DNA from: Acidobacteriota bacterium
GTDB lineage: Bacteria; Acidobacteriota; Blastocatellia; Pyrinomonadales; Pyrinomonadaceae
Length of the DNA: 64,000 nt
NCBI GenBank assembly: GCA_016718135.1
Contig: JADKEF010000006.1
Location: 186,001-250,000 of the forward strand
Direction: 5' to 3'
The notes beneath the pieces are model-generated. The model was not told the origin of the DNA. It saw only the letters and a program-made list of their open reading frames with translations, and did no database searches. Shown here piece by piece: positions 27,136 through 36,633 of the stretch (its first letter is position 1; each line of letters starts with the position of its first letter). The translations under genes were made by a program, and so were the position numbers.

Positions 27136-27921
27136 TTCAACCGCCTTCTTCACCATCGTCAACCGATTTCCACGGTCGTTGTATTTGACCTCGTCCATGA
27201 TGTTGTAGATAAATAGGACGCCGCGGCCGCTGGTTTTGAAGAGGTTTTCGGGGTCGAGCGGATCGGGGATGTTATTCACGTCGAAGCCCTCGCCTTCGTC
27301 CTCGATGGTGAATTTAGCCTCGGCCTTGGAGACTTCGGCGGTGATGCGGACGAGCTTTTGAGAGTCAAACTTATTGCCGTGTTTGACGGCATTAACAAAT
27401 GCCTCGTCGAGAGCGACGAAGAGGTTCGATTCTTCGGGTTTGATGACGCCGAGCTTCTCGACCCGCTTCATCAAATATTCGAGCACGATGTGCATCGTCG
27501 AGATCGCGGAGGGCAGTTCAAACTCGATATTCTCATGCAGGTCAGCGACCGAGTCGACCGTATCGACAAAGCGGATCTTATAATCGAGCACAGTCGCTAC
27601 CAGATGCTTTAGTTCTTCTTCGTCAAAATTATCGCGGCGGTAATTAGAGGCGCACAGCTTAAATGCTTTGACATGTTCCTTCGAGCTAAACGCAGGAAAA
27701 TCGGGCAGGCAAACCGGCTCGTTGACATTTACCGATGCTTGATCGCCCGGCCGCACGTCGAGGTCAGTGATGACGAGATCGTAGCCTTCCATGTTCGTGA
27801 TCGACATGGCATCGATGCGGCTCTCGACGATCTTGACCGTATGGCCAACGTGGCCAAACACCTCTTCGAGCGCCGTCGCGAGGTCGTCGTGGTCATCGAT
27901 AATAAGAATTTTTCGCTGCAT
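27124..27921 (-). CDS. Receiver domain fused to RsbW-type HATPase (anti-sigma-like kinase)
   Basis: 265 aa. The N-terminal receiver has acidic residues D9/D10 and probable phosphoacceptor Asp53 in LVITDLD, but the usual Lys-Pro after strand 5 is not evident. The C-terminal part (~135-262) is a HATPase_c_2 module: N box LDEAFVNAVKHGN, G1 box DEGEGFDVNN, G2 box GRGVLFIYNI. RsbW-type kinases bind sigma or anti-anti-sigma factors. A phosphorylation-gated partner switch is therefore plausible, but no partner gene is nearby. Its 3' end lies inside an inverted repeat. Confidence 0.83.
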   Translation of the reverse strand: MQRKILIIDDHDDLATALEEVFGHVGHTVKIVESRIDAMSITNMEGYDLVITDLDVRPGDQASVNVNEPVCLPDFPAFSSKEHVKAFKLCASNYRRDNFDEEELKHLVATVLDYKIRFVDTVDSVADLHENIEFELPSAISTMHIVLEYLMKRVEKLGVIKPEESNLFVALDEAFVNAVKHGNKFDSQKLVRITAEVSKAEAKFTIEDEGEGFDVNNIPDPLDPENLFKTSGRGVLFIYNIMDEVKYNDRGNRLTMVKKAVETTD

Positions 27922-28008
27922 AAAGCGAGAGAAAGCTCAAGGGAAGGTACGTTTGATCCTATACCGTTGTTGCAAATAATAACCCAAATTGGTAGTTATC
28001 TTCTAACC

Positions 28009-28704
28009 ATGCCGGACGAAAAGGACATAGTTTATAAGTTCACCTCGCTATCGGAATATCCGCCAAAAACGCGGTTAATGATCCGGCTTGCCGATATCGT
28101 CTTTTTCTCCGCAATATGGCTTGTTGGCAAGCTCACTTCATTTGAGATCGAGGGTCGCGAACACCTGGACGCGATCCGGCAGAACGGTAAGATCCCGATC
28201 CTCACATTCTGGCATGACCGAATTTTCCTCAGCACCTACTATTTCCGCGACTATGGGATCGTGGTGATCTCATCCAGGAGCTTTGACGGCGAATATACCT
28301 CTCGACTCATAAAACGCTTTGGTTATGGCTCGATCCGTGGTTCCTCGTCGCGAGGAGGCTCAGGAGCTCTTGTCGAGATGATCAAGGCGATGCGTCGTGG
28401 CCTACCCACCGGCTTCACTCTCGACGGCCCACGCGGCCCAAAATACGTCGCTAAGCCCGGTGCTGTTCTGCTCGCCAAAAAGACGGGCAATCCGCTATTG
28501 CCATTCATCATTGAGTCGCGATCTTACTGGACCGCGAAGAGTTGGGATCAAATGCAGATCCCGAAGCCGTTCTCAAAGGCCAAGGTCTTTATCGGAGAAC
28601 CGATCGAAGTGGCTCCCGATGACGACATGGACGCCAAGCTCGCCGAGCTCCAATCATCACTCGACAACATCGTCGAACGCGGGCGTGTGTGGCGAGCTGG
28701 ATAG
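28009..28704 (+). CDS. DUF374-type lysophospholipid/lipid A acyltransferase
   Basis: 231 aa from ATG at 28009. Contains ILTFWHDRIF (the HX4D-like acyltransferase His), SRSFDGEYTSRLIKRFGYGSIRGSSSRGG and TLDGPRGPKYVAKPGAVLLAKKTGNPLLPF, diagnostic of DUF374 proteins related to LpxL/PlsC acyltransferases. It probably acts at the inner membrane in envelope lipid synthesis. The frame extends upstream into the receiver/HATPase gene region, but the shorter start gives the family N-terminus. The last 48 bases overlap the convergent heme A synthase gene. Confidence 0.87.
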   Translation: MPDEKDIVYKFTSLSEYPPKTRLMIRLADIVFFSAIWLVGKLTSFEIEGREHLDAIRQNGKIPILTFWHDRIFLSTYYFRDYGIVVISSRSFDGEYTSRLIKRFGYGSIRGSSSRGGSGALVEMIKAMRRGLPTGFTLDGPRGPKYVAKPGAVLLAKKTGNPLLPFIIESRSYWTAKSWDQMQIPKPFSKAKVFIGEPIEVAPDDDMDAKLAELQSSLDNIVERGRVWRAG

Positions 28705-29614
28705 AAAATTGGCTGCCAGCAGCACAAAACTTATCCAGATGGCATCCGCGAGCAAAAGATGCCCGACCTGCAGCAGTATCGGTGCAAGCATAAACAGCGT
28801 CAGCGAACCGAATGCTATCTGAGCGAGGATAAGTATCGACAGAGTGTTCGACCAGCGAACGACGCCCGCTTCCTTACCACTCTCTTTTGCGATCCACCCG
28901 GCAAGAAAAACAACAAAGACACTCATCAGGATCGCCGTGATCGGATGCAGCAGACGTAGCCTAAGCAACATGTGAGACGTCGATGAGAAATCCTGAGCCA
29001 CGCCCTCTGCCAGCGTTCCAGCGGGAAATAACATATGCGCCAACGCCGCGATCGAACCGCTGATGCCGACGACAAAGATCGCTAAGATCCCGATGATGAT
29101 CGCGCCGAAATACTTACGCTGCACGTTCCATTTCAGCGGCATCTCGCAACACGCATATCGGGCCGTGAGAGTTAGAAAAGCGAGCAGAATGAACGTATTC
29201 AGCAAATGACCGGCCATCCAGAATGGCCGTGCGGCGGTCAGCGTGGTGGCGGTGTTCCCGGTAAGTACGAGGCCGGCCCCGACCAACGCCTCGGTCAGGA
29301 TGAAGATGAAGGAACCGATCGCAGTTTTGCGTATCTGAGTTCCCCTTAGCAAACTTCTTGAACGTCCAAATCACTAACGCCACGACCGCAACCAACGCCA
29401 GAAAACTCGTGACTCGATGCGAGAATTCGATCACAGTTTTGAGCTCGGGAGCCGACGGGATGACCTCGCCGTGACAGGTCAACCAATGCTGGCCGCAGCC
29501 ATCACCGCTCTTGGAAGCACGCAGGAAAACGCCCCATAGGATGACAACCACATTCCACGCAACCACAAACCATGCGTACCGTGCGAAATTATTCAGCTTT
29601 GTAAAACCAACCAT
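28657..29614 (-). CDS. ctaA: Heme A synthase (COX15/CtaA family), one frameshift
   Basis: Reconstructed ~318 aa with about eight membrane helices. Heme-ligand histidines appear in VIEFSHRVTSF, WMAGHLLNT, LRLLHPITAI and LQVGHLLLAD; the early CGQHWLTCHGEVIP carries the paired cysteines of CtaA proteins. It oxidises heme O to heme A for cytochrome oxidase. The frame shifts at a C-run at 29342-29345 (GGGG on the coding strand where GGG restores KKFAKGTQIRKTAIGSF), which looks like a one-base homopolymer insertion error. Confidence 0.88.
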
Positions 29615-29649
29615 TTTGCTTAGAATAGCACTTTCGTCGCTCCGAAAAA

Positions 29650-30570
29650 ATGAAGCCGCTCGCTGTAATTCTCAGCCTCATCCTCGTGATGTCGATCACT
29701 GCTCTGGCCGCATCGCCCTATGTCCTTGTGCTCGGAACCGGACAGGATGCCGGCGTACCGCAGATGGGCTGCGAGACGCCGTTTTGCAAACGTGCGTGGG
29801 CTGATGCGAGGTTGAGAGAAATGGTCTCGTCGATCGCTCTCGTCGACCCGGACAGCGGCGAACGCTGGATTTTCGACGCGACGCCGGATCTGCCTGAGCA
29901 ATTCGAAATGCTCAAAGCCGCAACGCGTGACCGCTCGAACCGCATCGACGGAATCTTCCTCACCCACGCCCACATCGGCCACTACACCGGCTTGATGTAC
30001 CTCGGCCGCGAATCGATGAACGCCAGTGGCGTCAAGGTCTTCGCGATGCCGCGGATGCGGCAGATGCTCGAACAAAATGCCCCTTGGTCGCAGCTCGTCA
30101 GTCTCAAAAACATCGCCATCCAATCGCTTGCTGACAAAAAGGAAGTTCGCCTCAATAGCCGCATCATCGTCGAACCATTCCTCGTCCCGCACCGCGATGA
30201 GTTCTCTGAGACCGTAGGCTACCGTATCAAAACGCCGTCTCGATCGTTTATCTTTATCCCTGACATCGACAAATGGAGCAAGTGGCAAACGCCGCTCGCA
30301 GATGTGGTCAAAGCCAATGACCTTCTGTTCGTCGATGGCACTTTCTACGAGGACGGCGAGATCGCGAGGCCGATGAGCGAGGTGCCGCATCCCTTCGTCG
30401 CGGAGACGATGGAGTTGCTCAAAGGCCTGAGTGCCCGCGAACGAGCAAAGGTATATTTTATTCATTTCAATCACAGCAATCCGCTCGTGCAACGTGATAA
30501 GAAGAAGCTCGCCGAGGTGAGATCCAAAGGATTTCGGGCAGCAACGACCGGTCTAAAACTCGACTTGTAA
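29650..30570 (+). CDS. PqqB-like metallo-beta-lactamase-fold hydrolase with signal peptide
   Basis: 306 aa. Signal peptide (residues 1-21, ending ALAA). LVLGTGQDAGVPQMGC and the metal motif THAHIGHYTGLMYLG are PqqB-like; further His residues occur in VPHRDEF and FIHFNHSNPL. PqqB itself hydroxylates a PQQ precursor, but no other pqq gene is present and this copy is predicted to be exported, so the substrate is open. Its last base is shared with the tlyA start (TAATG). Confidence 0.83.
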   Translation: MKPLAVILSLILVMSITALAASPYVLVLGTGQDAGVPQMGCETPFCKRAWADARLREMVSSIALVDPDSGERWIFDATPDLPEQFEMLKAATRDRSNRIDGIFLTHAHIGHYTGLMYLGRESMNASGVKVFAMPRMRQMLEQNAPWSQLVSLKNIAIQSLADKKEVRLNSRIIVEPFLVPHRDEFSETVGYRIKTPSRSFIFIPDIDKWSKWQTPLADVVKANDLLFVDGTFYEDGEIARPMSEVPHPFVAETMELLKGLSARERAKVYFIHFNHSNPLVQRDKKKLAEVRSKGFRAATTGLKLDL

Positions 30571-31313
30571 TGCCAAAGGAACGCATCGACAAATTGCTGG
30601 TCGAGCACGGCCTGGCCGATTCTCGCACGCGGGCGGCCGCGATGGTAATGGCCGGGATCGTGATGGTTGGCGAGAAAAAAGCGGAAAAGCCATCGGATAA
30701 ATTTGAGACTACCGCAACCATTCGGTTAAAAGGTGCGTCTATAGACTTGAAATACGTCGGCCGGGGCGGCCTCAAACTAGAAGCCGCTCTGCGGGAATAT
30801 AGTGTCCACGTCGAGGGATACACTTGCATAGACGTCGGCTCATCGACAGGCGGCTTTACCGATTGTCTGTTGCAGCACGGTGCCAAACGCGTGGTTTGTA
30901 TCGATTCAGGAACGAACCAGCTCGTATGGTCGCTACGGAGCGATGAACGCGTCGAGGTTCGAGAACAAACGAATGCCCGCGATATCGTGCCGGCAGATTT
31001 TGACACACTATTTGATCTGGCTGTGATGGACGTGTCATTCATCTCGGTGACCAAGGTCATCCCTTCGATCTTGCCGCTTCTCGTTGATAATGGGCGATTG
31101 ATCGTGCTGATCAAGCCGCAGTTTGAAGTTGGCCGCGGCGAGGTCGGCAAGGGCGGGATTGTACGCGAAGCAGAAAAACATGAGCGTGTCGTAAAAGAGA
31201 TCAACGCGTTCGCGACCGAGTTGGGATTGAACATAGAAGGCGTTATGGAATCGCCAATACTGGGTGCAGAGGGGAACAAGGAGTTTTTGGCGTTATATGC
31301 AAAGGGAAACTGA
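30570..31313 (+). CDS. tlyA: TlyA-family rRNA 2'-O-methyltransferase
   Basis: 247 aa. The N-terminal S4 RNA-binding domain (~1-62: RIDKLLVEHGLADSRTRA) is followed by an FtsJ-type methyltransferase with SAM motif CIDVGSSTGGFTDCLLQHGA and MDVSFISVTKVIP. TlyA enzymes methylate 16S and/or 23S rRNA cytidines. Start overlaps the upstream stop; the 3' end overlaps the DUF5522 gene by 17 bases, suggesting a three-gene transcript. Confidence 0.92.
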   Translation: MPKERIDKLLVEHGLADSRTRAAAMVMAGIVMVGEKKAEKPSDKFETTATIRLKGASIDLKYVGRGGLKLEAALREYSVHVEGYTCIDVGSSTGGFTDCLLQHGAKRVVCIDSGTNQLVWSLRSDERVEVREQTNARDIVPADFDTLFDLAVMDVSFISVTKVIPSILPLLVDNGRLIVLIKPQFEVGRGEVGKGGIVREAEKHERVVKEINAFATELGLNIEGVMESPILGAEGNKEFLALYAKGN

Positions 31314-31476
31314 GAATAATTCCGAATCGGAACAAACCTTTGTCGAAGGGCTCGACTTCTATTTTGACGAAGGAATGATGGTGCTCACGCGCAAATATCT
31401 GCTCGATCGCGGCAACTGCTGTGACACGGGCTGTCGCCATTGCCCGTACTCGGCCGCGTCCGCGGCAGCCTCATAG
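31297..31476 (+). CDS. DUF5522 small Cys-rich protein
   Basis: 59 aa from the ATG at 31297, which lies inside the end of tlyA. FVEGLDFYFDEGMMVLTRKYLLDRGNCCDTGCRHCPY is the DUF5522 signature: four closely spaced cysteines and a His that may hold a metal or FeS centre. Function unknown. The 3' end overlaps the convergent ArsR gene by 6 bases. Confidence 0.85.
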   Translation: MQRETENNSESEQTFVEGLDFYFDEGMMVLTRKYLLDRGNCCDTGCRHCPYSAASAAAS

Positions 31477-31938
31477 CATGAAGACGTCGAGTTCACCATC
31501 TTTTGACGAGTTCCCTGCATCGTAGCTACCCTCATTTGAATCACTTTTTGACTCCGTGTCCGTTACATGCGGGTGCTCATATGTGTCCACAGTTGGCTCA
31601 TCAACGAAGTCGCTCTCCGCCAAGTAAACATCCTTTCCTTCTATCCTCATCACAGCTATCGACGAGATCAGGACCTCCAATATTCGCCGCTGAGCAGCAT
31701 CGCGTGGATATCTAATGCCGTAGTAGACCCATTTACCATCGCGACTCGTCGTTACCATGCCTGCATTGCGAAGATAAGCGAGATGCCTCGACACTTTCGG
31801 CTGGCTTTCATTCAATCTGTCGGCAAGAAACCCAACGGCCACAGGCCCGTCAGCCATTAACGCCAAAAGTCTAAGCCTCGTCTTATCACCAAGAGCTAGG
31901 AACACACTTTCGAGTTCGGTAAATGGCGATTCTTGCAT
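31471..31938 (-). CDS. ArsR-family transcriptional regulator with acidic tail
   Basis: 155 aa. The winged-helix domain occupies ~1-100: ALGDKTRLRLLALM, ESQPKVSRHLAYLRNAGMV, DGKWVYYGI. Residues ~110-155 form an acidic Ser/Asp-rich tail not typical of the family. No Cys ligands are visible, so the signal is unclear. It is divergent from a PLP-dependent sulfur enzyme gene 139 bp away; the gap holds a TACG N5 CGTA dyad (31969-31981) that could be its operator (weak evidence). Confidence 0.82.
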   Translation of the reverse strand: MQESPFTELESVFLALGDKTRLRLLALMADGPVAVGFLADRLNESQPKVSRHLAYLRNAGMVTTSRDGKWVYYGIRYPRDAAQRRILEVLISSIAVMRIEGKDVYLAESDFVDEPTVDTYEHPHVTDTESKSDSNEGSYDAGNSSKDGELDVFML

Positions 31939-32077
31939 TGGACCTCTCCCTCTACAGCTACCTCACATTACGCTATCCGTATATATAATGCAATCGGCAA
32001 GCTGATCGAGCGACTTCCTCCTGAATTGATTTGGCCGCCACTCTCGTTTACGATTAGCCCTATCAGCTAATAACACC

Positions 32078-33256
32078 ATGAGCGAACGATCAATCTTTAC
32101 CAAGTCGGTCCACGCGGGCGACGATCATACCAGCCATTTTGGAGCACTTTCGGTCCCGATCTATCCTGCGTCGACCTTTGCCTTTTCGGATGCTGACGAA
32201 GGCGCGGCTATCCACAACGAAGAGAAGGATGGCTATTACTACGGCCGTCTCGGCAACCCGACCCAGCGTGCTCTCGAGGCAGGGGTAGCTGAGCTTGAGA
32301 ATGGCGAGCAGGCGCTGGCCCTTGCGTCGGGTATGGCTGCGGTCTCTGCCGCTGTATTTACATTGGTAAAGGCAGGTGAACACATCGTCGCACCACAATC
32401 GATGTACTCGACGGCGATCAATTTCTTTAACCATGTCCGCGAACGTTTTGGCATTGAAACCACATTTATTGATGCGACCGATGCCGAAAATTATCGTGCC
32501 GCCGTCCAACCGAACACGCGGCTGTTCTGGATCGAGACACCGACTAATCCGCTTGTACTGATCACTGATATCGAGGCCGTCGTTCGTATCGCCCGTGAAC
32601 ATTCGATCAAGACGATTGCGGACAATACATTTGCCACGCCGTTCAATCAGCGTCCGCTCGAACTTGGTGTGGATGCCGTTATCCATAGTGCGACAAAATA
32701 CCTTGGTGGCCACAGCGACCTGACTGCGGGAGTACTCGTTGGCAGCGGCGAAGTGGTCGAGGCCGCACGGCAGGGTGCAAACAAATACTACGGCGGCAAC
32801 ATTGCACCACAGGTTGCCTGGCTCGTGATCCGCGGCATTAAGACATTGGCACTTAGAATGGAACGGCATAATGCAAACGCATTCGCTATTGCGAATATGT
32901 TGGGCGATCACCCAAGGGTAGAAGCCGTTTTTTACCCGGGGCTTGCCTCGCATCAGAATCACGAGATCGCAAAGAGGCAGATGCCCGGCGGTTTTGGAGG
33001 TATGATCGGCTTTGACCTCGGTACAGTTGAACGCGGCAAGGCGTTCGCTAACGCGATCAAGCTCTGTACTCTCGCCACTTCGCTCGGCGGAGTGGAGACT
33101 ATCCTGCAGCATTCGGCCTCGATGACCCATGCGACTATCCCCAGAGAGGATCGGCTCAAGGCGGGTATCTCTGACGGGCTGATCCGCCTTTCTGTTGGCA
33201 TTGAAGATGTCGACGACCTGATCGACGACATCACCCAGGCTCTCGACGTAACCTAA
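32078..33256 (+). CDS. Cys/Met-metabolism PLP-dependent enzyme (cystathionine gamma-synthase/lyase or methionine gamma-lyase type)
   Basis: 392 aa fold-type I PLP enzyme. YYYGRLGNPTQRALE, LASGMAAVSAAVFTLV (phosphate binding), NTFATPFNQRPLELGVD and the PLP-lysine motif HSATKYLGGHSDLTAG; the C-terminal SLGGVETILQHSASMTHA is typical. It acts in trans-sulfuration or methionine/cysteine breakdown; subfamily cannot be fixed by eye. The divergent ArsR gene may regulate it. glpK follows after 19 bases on the same strand. Confidence 0.9.
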   Translation: MSERSIFTKSVHAGDDHTSHFGALSVPIYPASTFAFSDADEGAAIHNEEKDGYYYGRLGNPTQRALEAGVAELENGEQALALASGMAAVSAAVFTLVKAGEHIVAPQSMYSTAINFFNHVRERFGIETTFIDATDAENYRAAVQPNTRLFWIETPTNPLVLITDIEAVVRIAREHSIKTIADNTFATPFNQRPLELGVDAVIHSATKYLGGHSDLTAGVLVGSGEVVEAARQGANKYYGGNIAPQVAWLVIRGIKTLALRMERHNANAFAIANMLGDHPRVEAVFYPGLASHQNHEIAKRQMPGGFGGMIGFDLGTVERGKAFANAIKLCTLATSLGGVETILQHSASMTHATIPREDRLKAGISDGLIRLSVGIEDVDDLIDDITQALDVT

Positions 33257-33275
33257 CATATCTATATAACGTAAT

Positions 33276-34754
33276 ATGTCGTACATCCTCGCACTCGACC
33301 AAGGTACAACCAGTAGCCGTTCGATAATATTCGACCATGACGGAGACGTCGTGTCGGTCGGACAGCAGGAATTTACCCAGTTGTACCCGCAATCCGGCTG
33401 GGTCGAGCACGATCCGGAGGAGATCTGGCGGACGCAAATGGAGACGATTGCCGTGGCCATGTCCAAGGCCGGGCTCTCTGCCTCCGACATCGCGGCGATC
33501 GGCATTACGAACCAACGGGAAACCACTATCATCTGGGACCGCTCAACAGGTGAACCGATACACAACGCCATTGTCTGGCAAGATCGCCGAACCGCCGCGA
33601 TGTGCGATGCAATTCGTGTGGAGCGGGGCCAACTAATCAGAAGTAAGACCGGCCTCGAGGTCGATGCGTATTTCTCAGCGAGTAAGATCAAATGGCTACT
33701 TGATAACGTCCCCGATGCCCGGAGTCGGGCCGCGGGCGGTGAGCTCGCTTTTGGCACGGTCGATTCTTGGCTCGTTTGGAAACTGACTAACGGACGCGAA
33801 CACATTACGGATGTATCGAACGCATCCCGAACGATGCTCTTTGATATCAGTACTCTCGCTTGGGATGATGATCTGCGACGCATATTTGACATACCACGTG
33901 CTCTGCTTCCAGACGTTCGCTCTTCGAGCGAAGTGTATTGCGAGGCGGAAATTCCTGAGCTCCGAGGCGTTCCGATCGCCGGGCTTGCCGGTGACCAGCA
34001 GGCGGCGTTATTTGGACAGGCTTGCTTTGATGCGGGCTCGACGAAGAATACATACGGCACGGGCTGCTTTATGCTCCAGAACGTCGGCGACAAACCGGTC
34101 GCGTCATCGAATCGTTTGCTCTCGACCGTCGGCTGGCAGATCGATGGGCGTACTGAGTATGCACTGGAAGGCAGTGTGTTCATTGGCGGTGCGGTCATAC
34201 AGTGGTTGAGAGATTCGTTGGGTATTATTGTGACATCTACGGACGTGGAGACATTGGCGGCCTCGGATAATGGCGGGGTCTATTTTGTTCCCGCATTTGC
34301 CGGCCTGGGAACGCCGCATTGGGATCAGGATGCTCGCGGCATCATTGTTGGATTGACGCGGGGTACCGGCAAAGAACATATTGCGAGAGCTGCTGTCGAG
34401 TCGATCGCCTTCCAGACTGCGGATCTGTTGACGGCGATGAATGGTGACTCGAATTCAAACCTGACCGAGCTTCGTGTAGACGGCGGTGCGACGCGGAACG
34501 ATTCGCTTCTGCAATTCCAAGCAGACATTTTGCAGATACCTGTTGTCCGTTCAAAGACGGCTGAGACGACAGCACTTGGGGCGGCGTATCTCGCAGGGCT
34601 CGCTGTCGGCTATTGGCAGGACAAAACTGAGATCGCAGAGCACTGGCAAGCAGACAAAAGGTTCGAGCCGCAAATGGCGGCCGCTGAGGCAGATCGGTTA
34701 ATGGAACGTTGGCACGAGGCGGTACAGAGATCATTGAACTGGGAGAGATCATAA
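33276..34754 (+). CDS. glpK: Glycerol kinase
   Basis: 492 aa, family length. FGGY-kinase motifs: LDQGTTSSRSIIFDHDG, ITNQRETTIIWDRSTGEP, WQDRRT, GTVDSWLVWKLT, FGQACFDAGSTKNTYGTGCF, and FVPAFAGLGTPHWDQDARG. It phosphorylates glycerol to sn-glycerol 3-phosphate. It follows the PLP enzyme gene closely and ends ahead of a hairpin terminator. Confidence 0.95.
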   Translation: MSYILALDQGTTSSRSIIFDHDGDVVSVGQQEFTQLYPQSGWVEHDPEEIWRTQMETIAVAMSKAGLSASDIAAIGITNQRETTIIWDRSTGEPIHNAIVWQDRRTAAMCDAIRVERGQLIRSKTGLEVDAYFSASKIKWLLDNVPDARSRAAGGELAFGTVDSWLVWKLTNGREHITDVSNASRTMLFDISTLAWDDDLRRIFDIPRALLPDVRSSSEVYCEAEIPELRGVPIAGLAGDQQAALFGQACFDAGSTKNTYGTGCFMLQNVGDKPVASSNRLLSTVGWQIDGRTEYALEGSVFIGGAVIQWLRDSLGIIVTSTDVETLAASDNGGVYFVPAFAGLGTPHWDQDARGIIVGLTRGTGKEHIARAAVESIAFQTADLLTAMNGDSNSNLTELRVDGGATRNDSLLQFQADILQIPVVRSKTAETTALGAAYLAGLAVGYWQDKTEIAEHWQADKRFEPQMAAAEADRLMERWHEAVQRSLNWERS

Positions 34755-34789
34755 TATATGCTTAGACATATATGTTAAGTCAAAAGTAA

Positions 34790-34814
34790 GCCCCAAGCTA
34801 TTGAGCCTTGGGGC
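34790..34814. terminator. Hairpin terminator between convergent glpK and ClpB-like genes
   Basis: 8-bp GC-rich stem (34790-34797 with 34807-34814), 9-base loop, followed by CTTCCT. Confidence 0.6.
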
Positions 34815-34829
34815 CTTCCTATCTGAAGA

Positions 34830-36038
34830 TCAGCCTTCGCGGGCGTCTTCGCCCTTCGACTTGCTCATTACCGGTGCAGCTGAGGCACCCGGAAGCGGGA
34901 GGCCGATGCCGTCCGCACTTACAAGCGGCGTGCTGTCGTCATCACGATCATTAAGCGTATCTGCGATGATCATCTTACCTGATTGCTTGGTGAAGGTCAG
35001 CATCCCATTGTCATAATCGACCAATACGTAGTCACCGGTCTCGACCTGTTCGGTCGCGACGAGGTTTGACAGCGGATAGACAAGGAACCGCTCGATCGCA
35101 CGCTTGAGGTGACGGGCTCCGTATTTGAGATCGATTCCCTCGCCGAGCAAATACTCCTTGGCCTCGGTCGTGCATTCGAAGACGAATTTCGTACCCGCTG
35201 AGTCGGTGATGCGATTCTGTACGGCACGCAACTCGATATCGAGGATCTCACGTAGGTGATGTTCCTTCAGACTTCTAAACACAACCACCTTGTCGATGCG
35301 GTTCATAAATTCCGGTGAGAATTTACGCTTCGCGGCCTCGAGGGCGGTGCGGTAGATCTTGGTGTCGATCTCATTGTCGGCCTTGACCTGATCGGTCTTG
35401 GTCGGTGCGAAACCGATGCCGCCCGAGATCATCTCGGACATTTCGCGGGCACCGAGGTTGGATGTCATGATGACGACGGTTCGCGAGAAATCTACGCGGC
35501 GATTGTCACCAAGTGTGAGCGTTGCCTTGTCGAGAATTCCGAGCAGTAACTGCCACAGCGAATCAGAAGCCTTCTCGATCTCATCGAACAAGACAAAGGT
35601 CAGCTTGTTGTCATCAGTGTGTGCCTTGTCCAGATTCTCCTGCGTCAACATCGGCGACGTCTCGCGGTGGCCGAGATATCCCGGGGGCGAGCCGATCAGC
35701 TTGGCGATCTCGTGCGAGTGTTGAAACTCGGCACAGTCGATCTTGACCACAGCGTGCGGATCGTTGAACAGCACCTCGCTCGCGGCCTCAACAACGCGTG
35801 TCTTACCAGAGCCGGTCGGCCCAAGGAAAAGCATCGTTCCGATCGGACGCGTCGGATTGTTCATCCCAGCGAGATATATCTGGAAGAGCCCGCTCATGCG
35901 GCGAACGGCGCGCTCCTGGCCGACGATCTGTGCTGTCAGCTTGTCCTCAAACTCAGCCGCACGCGGGCTCTTGCGATCGGGGTCGAGCAAGATGCCTTTG
36001 TCCGTACTATCTTTCTTCTTGGTCGATTCCTGTTTCAT
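34830..36038 (-). CDS. Single-AAA ClpB/ClpA D2-type ATPase
   Basis: ~402 aa from ATG at 36038, chosen for the GAGGAAAGAG ribosome site. IVGQERAVRRMSGLFQ, Walker A FLGPTGSGKTR, Walker B VLFDEIEKA, sensor 1 IMTSNLGA, and Arg-finger region FSPEFMNRIDKVVVF, then a ClpB D2 small domain. It has only one AAA+ module and no N-domain or middle domain, so it is not a full Clp chaperone. The tail (~370-402) is Asp/Gly-rich and unstructured-looking. Partner protease or client unknown. Confidence 0.87.
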   Translation of the reverse strand: MKQESTKKKDSTDKGILLDPDRKSPRAAEFEDKLTAQIVGQERAVRRMSGLFQIYLAGMNNPTRPIGTMLFLGPTGSGKTRVVEAASEVLFNDPHAVVKIDCAEFQHSHEIAKLIGSPPGYLGHRETSPMLTQENLDKAHTDDNKLTFVLFDEIEKASDSLWQLLLGILDKATLTLGDNRRVDFSRTVVIMTSNLGAREMSEMISGGIGFAPTKTDQVKADNEIDTKIYRTALEAAKRKFSPEFMNRIDKVVVFRSLKEHHLREILDIELRAVQNRITDSAGTKFVFECTTEAKEYLLGEGIDLKYGARHLKRAIERFLVYPLSNLVATEQVETGDYVLVDYDNGMLTFTKQSGKMIIADTLNDRDDDSTPLVSADGIGLPLPGASAAPVMSKSKGEDAREG

Positions 36039-36321
36039 CTCTTTCCTCGCTTGAGAACCTGATGCTCTCATCCTCTAGAACGTAAATTCTACCTTAAACT
36101 TGCCGGTATTCGCAGAATTCGCGATACCGACAGTAATGATGATTTCAAAAGATGTATCGTTGGCTGGACTTTAGAACGTGGGACGCGATCACGCCCAGAT
36201 GGCGGCCGCAGGTATGAAGGCCCACGCCAAAATAAGATTTAACATATATGTAAACATTGGTGCAATAGGAGTAGCGGAATATTTTTTGTGGGTTTTGTGG
36301 AAGAAACTATCGATTACGACT

Positions 36322-36633
36322 CTAGGGTTCGATCTCCACAAAGTTGTTCGGCTGCATCTCGCCCAAGGCGGAGTCTATCTTTGGTAGTAGCGATCTAACA
36401 ACGGGTACCTGATTGCTTGGCAGCAAAATGATCGAAAGGTCGAAGGCCGATAGATTTTGCTGGTAGCGAAGATTCTTATCAGAGGTGATAAAAACGTCGA
36501 ATTCCGCGGCAACTCGTTTGAGCAACTCACCGTTCTTGATCCCGGCCCAGCCCATTTCCTGTACCGAAACAATATTGCGATCAGCTATTCGCTTGACGAT
36601 GCTGGGCACACATTCGTCGATAATGATCCTCAT
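36322..36633 (-). CDS. DUF5615 PIN-like toxin-type protein
   Basis: 103 aa. MRIIIDECVP, VQEMGWAGIKNGELL, FDVFITSDKNLRYQQNL match DUF5615 (Mut7-C/PIN-like), with the acidic cluster of a PIN-type nuclease: Asp6/Glu7, Asp in ITSDKN. It overlaps the DUF433 gene by 4 bases, the usual toxin-antitoxin-like pair. The 283-bp stretch to its right, up to the ClpB-like gene, holds nothing recognisable. Confidence 0.85.
   Translation of the reverse strand: MRIIIDECVPSIVKRIADRNIVSVQEMGWAGIKNGELLKRVAAEFDVFITSDKNLRYQQNLSAFDLSIILLPSNQVPVVRSLLPKIDSALGEMQPNNFVEIEP

Noticed and set aside
32090..34198. A 702-codon open frame on the minus strand across the PLP enzyme and glpK genes
   Set aside because: Both plus-strand genes in this interval have complete, well-conserved motifs; the antisense frame has low-complexity, Cys/Ser/Arg-rich composition and no domain, so it is a shadow of codon bias.
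36178..36387. Possible 69-aa plus-strand gene beside the DUF5615 toxin
   Set aside because: No ribosome site, no recognised motif, and its second half overlaps the DUF5615 gene antisense.
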